From Myxococcus hansupus (GTDB lineage Bacteria; Myxococcota; Myxococcia; Myxococcales; Myxococcaceae): a stretch of 64,000 nucleotides of DNA. How positions within the stretch are numbered: position 1 is the first letter of the stretch; each line of letters begins with the position of its first letter. The stretch lies in NCBI RefSeq assembly GCF_000280925.3, contig NZ_CP012109.1, forward strand, positions 9,150,001 through 9,214,000, written 5' to 3'. Of this stretch, positions 60,289 through 64,000 are shown piece by piece. The notes beneath the pieces are model-generated. The model ran no database searches. It was not told the DNA's origin and saw only the letters and a list, made by a program, of their open reading frames with translations. Both the position numbers and the translations under genes were made by a program.

Positions 60289-60315
60289 CTGGAGCCCGTC
60301 GCGCGAGGGCTCCAG
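60289..60315. terminator. Perfect 9-bp stem-loop between convergent genes
   Basis: CTGGAGCCC (60289-60297) and GGGCTCCAG (60307-60315) pair exactly around a 9-base loop. It lies between the stop of the NTP transferase gene and the stop of the outer-membrane protein gene. Confidence 0.75.
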
Positions 60316-60335
60316 TCCGCGGTCTTCGCCGCGCG

Positions 60336-61274
60336 TCAGAACGTGAAGCCCAGGCCGAGGTAGGGGCCGGAGAGGCGCTCAATCTGGGGCTCCCCCGTCG
60401 TGTGGCCCGCGTCGTTGAGGTAGAGCGCGCGCCAGCCGCCGCGCAGGTGCAGCGAGCTGATGTGGACGGCCAGGCCGGCCTGCGCGTCCACCTGCCGGTG
60501 CGGGAAGGGCACCGCCTGCACGCGGGCCTCCACGTCCACCGGTGAGGCGCCAATGCACGCCTCCACGGAGGCGCCGAAGCTGGGGCCCGCGAAGATGATG
60601 GAGGGCGCGTGCGCGCTGGCGACGCCGGCCTCCAGGCGCATCCGGCCGCGCTCACCGGCCCACAGCGCCGCGGTGGCGTGCGCGCTCAGCAGGGTGATGC
60701 GGTCCCGGGTGCTCGCGCCGTCCGTCGCGGGCAGCGTCAGACCCGTCATGCGCGCGTCCACGCCCAGTCGCCGCCCGTCCATGGCCATGAACAGGCCCAT
60801 GGCGCCGCCGTCACCGAGCCGGTCGCCCTGCACGCCCATGCGCACCAGCAGCGCCACGGCCTCTTCTTGCTCCCGCGCCACGCGGGCGGGGGCCGCGTAG
60901 CCGAGCCGCGCTCCCGTGGCGCCCATCACGGAGCCCGCGACGATGTAGCTGGGCGGGAGCCGGCGAACCCTCGCCGCGCGGCGCCGGGGCGCATCACCGC
61001 CGCGGGACGCGCGCGGCTGGCCAATGGCACTGGCGCCATGGGGGCGGCGGCTGGCGCGCGTGCCCTCGCGGGACTGGCCAATGGCGCTGGCCGGGCGGGT
61101 GCTGGCGCTCCGCGAGGAGGACGACGCGGACGAGGACGAGGACGAAGAAGACTTGCCCGAGCTGCTGCTGGACGACGCGCTCCGCTTGCCGAAGCGTGCC
61201 TCGGCGGGCGTGGGGCCCAGCGCGAGGACACCGGCCGCGAGCGCGGCGCACAGCACGGCCTTGGATGCAGGCAA
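60336..61274 (-). CDS. Ser-rich predicted outer-membrane beta-barrel protein (paralog A)
   Basis: 312 residues. A signal peptide (SKAVLCAALAAGVLALGPTP, cleavage near AEA) is followed by a poly-Ser region (~30-58). Next comes an Arg/Ala-rich segment with two ASAIGQ motifs, then a barrel-like part from ~140. Alternating strands such as RLGVDARMTGLTLPA, RMRLEAGVASAHAPS and VDAQAGLAVHISSLHLRGGW end in YLGLGFTF with a terminal Phe, an outer-membrane insertion signal. It is a clear paralog of the protein at 62010-62861 (shared HAPxIxFxGPSFGAS and VEARxQxxPFPxRQVDA blocks). Function unknown. Confidence 0.82.
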   Translation of the reverse strand: MPASKAVLCAALAAGVLALGPTPAEARFGKRSASSSSSSGKSSSSSSSSASSSSRSASTRPASAIGQSREGTRASRRPHGASAIGQPRASRGGDAPRRRAARVRRLPPSYIVAGSVMGATGARLGYAAPARVAREQEEAVALLVRMGVQGDRLGDGGAMGLFMAMDGRRLGVDARMTGLTLPATDGASTRDRITLLSAHATAALWAGERGRMRLEAGVASAHAPSIIFAGPSFGASVEACIGASPVDVEARVQAVPFPHRQVDAQAGLAVHISSLHLRGGWRALYLNDAGHTTGEPQIERLSGPYLGLGFTF

Positions 61275-61585
61275 AGGTCCACTCCTCGTGGCGTCTGGGG
61301 GAAGGGGGATTCAACCCTCTTCCGTCCCCGCTGGCCATGGGGCCCCGAGGGTGACGCGCCGTCCGCCATCCGCACCTGTGCGGCGTCGGACACCGTGGCG
61401 GCGCGCCGTGGACGCAAGTGCTCGCGGGTGAAACCTCGTCGTCGCGCGAGCGCCAAACGCGCGCCTCCAGGCTGTCGGTCTCTCGCTGTACTATCTGCAT
61501 GGTACGGCCGTGCAGATGCTCATGCCTGGACAGAGCGTGGAATGCGGGGAAGTCCCCCGTGCCACACAGGAAAAGAGGGGTTAGG
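61275..61585. other. Promoter region between outer-membrane protein A and the response regulator
   Basis: 311 bases between divergent genes. It contains no supported coding frame. A repeat of GTGCGGCG-like words is seen near 61377-61386 but no clear operator or hairpin. The plus-strand gene's ribosome-binding site (AGAGGGG) lies at its right end. Confidence 0.45.
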
Positions 61586-61987
61586 GTGACAGGCGTGATT
61601 GGCTCCGGAGTGCAACCGCAGGTCCTGATTGTGGAGGATGACCCGGACGTTCGGGGGGCCATGGCGGAGGCGCTTCACGACGAGGGCTTCGAGGTGTCCA
61701 TGGCCATCAACGCCGTGGAGGCCCTGCGGGTGCTCGTGGCGCTGGAGTCCGCCTGCCTCGTGCTGCTCGACTGGGAGATTCCGCGCGTGGATGGCCGCGG
61801 GCTCGTGGAGCGGCTGCGCCAGGACGAGCGCTTCGCCGGGACGCGGGTGGTGGTGATGTCCGCGGAGCCCGGGCCGTTGCCTCCAGGCGCGGTGGGTGTG
61901 CTGCGCAAACCGGTGCGGCTGGAGGCGCTGCTGGAGGCGGTCCGGCGGCACTGCCCGGCTCGCGGCGCGGTGCGGACGCCCGCCTGA
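61586..61987 (+). CDS. Single-domain response regulator
   Basis: 133 residues from the GTG at 61586, with AGAGGGG upstream; the frame is open further upstream but has no ribosome-binding site. It is a receiver domain only: the acidic pair in LIVEDDPDVR (Asp18/Asp19), the phospho-acceptor Asp62 in LVLLDWEIPRVDGRGL, Ser92 in VVVMSAEPG and Lys108 in VLRKPVRLEALLEAVRR. It has no output domain, so it acts by protein contact or as a phosphate relay. It sits between two paralogous outer-membrane protein genes; a functional link is not shown. Confidence 0.88.
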   Translation: MTGVIGSGVQPQVLIVEDDPDVRGAMAEALHDEGFEVSMAINAVEALRVLVALESACLVLLDWEIPRVDGRGLVERLRQDERFAGTRVVVMSAEPGPLPPGAVGVLRKPVRLEALLEAVRRHCPARGAVRTPA

Positions 61988-62009
61988 GCGCCGCACCGAA
62001 GGACGCGTC

Positions 62010-62861
62010 TCAGTACCGGAGGCCAATCCCGAGGAAGGGCCCGTGGAAGGTGTCGACGTTGGCGATGCCGTCCACATAGCCGGCGTCATCCAGCACCATG
62101 CCGCGGTAGCCGCCGCGCAGCACCACCGCGCCCAGGTGCAGCGCCAGCGCGGCGCTCGCGTCCACCTGCCGGTAGGGGAAGGGCGTCACCTGCAGGCGGG
62201 CCTCCACGTCCAGCGGGCCGGCGAGGCAGGCCTCCAGTGAGGCACCGAAGCTGGGGCCCACGAAGGTGATGTCCGGCGCGTGCGCGGTGCTGAGGCCGGC
62301 CTCCGCGCGCAGCCGGGCGCGCTCGTGGGAGATGAGCGCCCAGGTGAGGTGCGACTGGGTCAGCGTGATGGTGTCCGAGCCATACGAGCCGTCGTCCGTG
62401 GGCAGCCCCAGGCCCGTCATCCGCAGGTCGATGCCGAAGCGCCGGCCCTCCAGCCCGAGGAAGAGGTCACCCCCGGCGCCGCCTTCGCTCACCGGACCGC
62501 CCTGGATGCCCAGGCGGAAGGACAGCGGCGCCGCGTGGCGGTCGCCGCGCAGCTCCGGCGCCACGTTCATCCGGTGGTTGCCGGTGATGAGGATGGCCGC
62601 GAGCCAGGACGAGGGGACCACCGTCGCGCCCCCGCTGACGTGCCGCCGGTTGTTCGACGCGCGCCGCCGGGAGGGGCGGCGGGGGGCGTCGTCGTCGTCC
62701 GTGCCGATGGCGGAGGCGCCGTGTTCGTTGCTGTCCCGGTCCTTCTTGGACTCGCTCTGCGAGGGCCGGGAGCGCTTGCCGAAGCGGGCCTCGGCCGCCG
62801 TCGGACCCAGGGTCAGCCCGAGCGCGACGAGGGCACACAGCACGGTCCGGAATGGGAACAC
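62010..62861 (-). CDS. Predicted outer-membrane beta-barrel protein (paralog B)
   Basis: 283 residues. The signal peptide FRTVLCALVALGLTLGPTAA (cleavage near AEA) is followed by ARFGKRSRPSQSESKKDRDS, a charged low-complexity part, one ASAIG motif and a basic stretch. A barrel-like part from ~110 has LSFRLGIQGGPVSEGGAGGD, RFGIDLRMTGLGLPT and LDVEARLQVTPFPYRQVDAS, and ends FLGIGLRY with an aromatic residue. Paralog A is on the same strand 1.4 kb downstream. It lacks the poly-Ser stretch of paralog A. Function unknown. Confidence 0.82.
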   Translation of the reverse strand: MFPFRTVLCALVALGLTLGPTAAEARFGKRSRPSQSESKKDRDSNEHGASAIGTDDDDAPRRPSRRRASNNRRHVSGGATVVPSSWLAAILITGNHRMNVAPELRGDRHAAPLSFRLGIQGGPVSEGGAGGDLFLGLEGRRFGIDLRMTGLGLPTDDGSYGSDTITLTQSHLTWALISHERARLRAEAGLSTAHAPDITFVGPSFGASLEACLAGPLDVEARLQVTPFPYRQVDASAALALHLGAVVLRGGYRGMVLDDAGYVDGIANVDTFHGPFLGIGLRY

Positions 62862-62972
62862 GGGTCAGCTCCTGAAGATGGGCCGGGGATGCGGCCACCG
62901 GTGACTGGGACGCCCGGTGGCCTGCTTTATTCAACCCGACATCTCCTCACCCCGCGGGAGGCTGCCGGGGGG

Positions 62973-64000
62973 CTACTGCGCGGGGCAGTTGGCGGGGTTG
63001 TCCAGGCACGCCTTCGTCGTGAGGCACTGGCCCGCGGACTTCTGCACGGTGCACGAGTCCGAGCACTTGGGCGGGAGCTTGGAGAAGTCGCACGTCATCC
63101 CGCAGGTGGTCTGCGACTTGGGTGAAATGGCCTCGCAGGGCGTGCGCAGGAACACGGTGATGGGCTCGGTCTGCATGTAGCCCCGCGCGTCCATGCAGCT
63201 CTCGAAGTCGCCATCCCCCTCCACCAAGGTCCCGTCGTTCACGTGGCAGCGGGCGGGTTGGGCGCTGAGGCTGCCCGGCTCACAGGGCCCCGCGGCGTGC
63301 GCCATGCAGCCTTCGATGCGGTCGCCGGAGATGCTGGTGTTGGCGCAGATGCGCGAGCGCAAGTGGCTGTCGCCGTCCACCCAGTCCCGTCCGTGGCAGG
63401 CGTGCACGTTGTCGTGGACCACGCCCTTGAAGCGCAAATCCCGCAGGGTGGGCTGGAAGTTGTCCAGGTTCAGGAGGACCTCCACCGTCAGGCCCTTGGG
63501 GTCGAACATGTTTCCGTAGAAGGCGCCCTCGCGGAACGTGTAGGCGCCGAAGGGCGCGGCCGGGTAGCGGCCCGTGGTGGCCACGGGCGCCGCCCAGGAG
63601 CCGGGCCTCGCCTCGCGGTTGAAGGGCGCGGACATGACGCTGTAGCGGCCCGAGCGGGGGCACTCGAACTCCACGCTGGGGGCGATGCCACCGCACGTGT
63701 TGCCATCCGTGTCCGCCAGGCGGTCCTTCCACGCGCAGCCCTTCGCGTCCTCGCACACGCGCAGCACCCGGTCGCCGTGGATGCTGCCGATCCGGCCGGT
63801 GCAGGTGTTGGGGGAGGGCGCGCCCGCGGCCAACATCACCTTCTCTCCGGCGGAGCAGGTGCCCACGTTCTCACCCAGCCAGCCGCATTCGGCCTGGAGG
63901 CCCGCTTCCCGCGTCTGGCAGGGCAGGAACATGGGGCTCCATTCCCGGGGCGCGCCGGAGGGGTTGAAGCGCAGGGGCTCGGAAGGGTCCTCGCCGCGCA
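62973..64000 (-). CDS. Cysteine-rich secreted protein, C-terminal part (cut by window edge)
   Basis: The frame is open to the right edge, so the start lies outside; 341 codons are visible. The product has ~22 Cys, many in pairs that suggest disulfides (CTGRIGS, CEDAKGCAWKDR, CGGIAPSVEFECP, CHGRDWVDG, CANTSISGDRIEGC, CGMTCDFSKLPPKCSDSC). Trp/Gly-rich segments such as YSVMSAPFNREARPGSW lie between. It is probably extracellular or periplasmic. I do not recognise the family. It lies 111 bases upstream of the paralog B gene on the same strand. Confidence 0.7.
   Translation of the reverse strand, partial: RGEDPSEPLRFNPSGAPREWSPMFLPCQTREAGLQAECGWLGENVGTCSAGEKVMLAAGAPSPNTCTGRIGSIHGDRVLRVCEDAKGCAWKDRLADTDGNTCGGIAPSVEFECPRSGRYSVMSAPFNREARPGSWAAPVATTGRYPAAPFGAYTFREGAFYGNMFDPKGLTVEVLLNLDNFQPTLRDLRFKGVVHDNVHACHGRDWVDGDSHLRSRICANTSISGDRIEGCMAHAAGPCEPGSLSAQPARCHVNDGTLVEGDGDFESCMDARGYMQTEPITVFLRTPCEAISPKSQTTCGMTCDFSKLPPKCSDSCTVQKSAGQCLTTKACLDNPANCPAQ

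Overview
The window is chromosomal DNA from a myxobacterium of the Myxococcus/Corallococcus group. The evidence is very high GC with strong GC3 bias (long spurious open frames opposite nearly every gene), a 267-residue four-repeat protein that matches myxobacterial hemagglutinin MBHA, a MYXO-CTERM sorting tail, a Ser/Thr kinase paired with a sigma-70 factor, DUF4388-era style regulatory proteins, many lipoproteins and an Imm52/Tox-REase-5 toxin locus. No tRNA, rRNA, CRISPR array or intact insertion sequence was seen. Both edges cut genes: a sigma factor on the left and a cysteine-rich secreted protein on the right.

Layout. 0-4 kb: sigma factor and transmembrane Ser/Thr kinase overlapping by 4 bases, then a lipoprotein. 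4-8 kb: a TonB-like periplasmic protein, a DUF2917 protein and a divergent MocR-type regulator sharing a perfect 12-bp inverted-repeat operator. 8-10 kb: a secreted HEVGH metallopeptidase with seven FG-GAP repeats, in a locally AT-richer stretch. 10-16 kb: MacB/ADOP-type permease, membrane metallophosphoesterase, thioesterase and methyltransferase. 16-20.5 kb: an accessory island. 20.7-26.5 kb: housekeeping and carbon-starvation genes (CstA, YbdD, YebC), then mbhA with a sigma-54-like promoter. 26.8-34 kb: a large GH3/F5-8C secreted glycosidase, MsrA and a GAF-PAS histidine kinase. 34.5-44.5 kb: small metabolic and hypothetical genes, including a SprT-like protein lacking its catalytic Glu. 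44.6-48.5 kb: a four-gene envelope operon (MYXO-CTERM beta-propeller, two lipoproteins, di-heme cytochrome c lipoprotein). 48.6-52.2 kb: aldo/keto reductase and two coupled cyclic-nucleotide-binding proteins. 52.3-56.5 kb: lipase lipoprotein plus FadL-type porin. 56.7-64 kb: OmpA-family protein, glutathionyl-hydroquinone reductase, NTP transferase, and two paralogous outer-membrane proteins flanking a response regulator.

The most interesting region is 16.0-20.5 kb on the minus strand. A lipoprotein toxin of the myxobacterial Tox-REase-5 type is dead. Its N-terminal half lies at 19494-20478 and its C-terminal end at 16773-17129, in the same orientation. They are separated by a 2.37-kb insert flanked by the 6-bp direct repeat TCGGCC. 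The N-terminal half carries two single-base deletions, and the C-terminal piece has lost the catalytic core by internal deletion. The matching Imm52 immunity gene next to it is intact, so it is an orphan. The insert carries a translationally coupled two-gene cassette: a nucleotidyltransferase-fold protein with a complete G-S...D-x-D...D catalytic set, and an unrecognised 299-residue partner. I regard this pair as the best candidate for an undescribed (defence or toxin-antitoxin-like) system; this is inference.

Most convergent gene pairs are separated by strong GC-rich hairpins, several perfect, that look like bidirectional terminators; ATGA/GTGA overlaps mark the operons.
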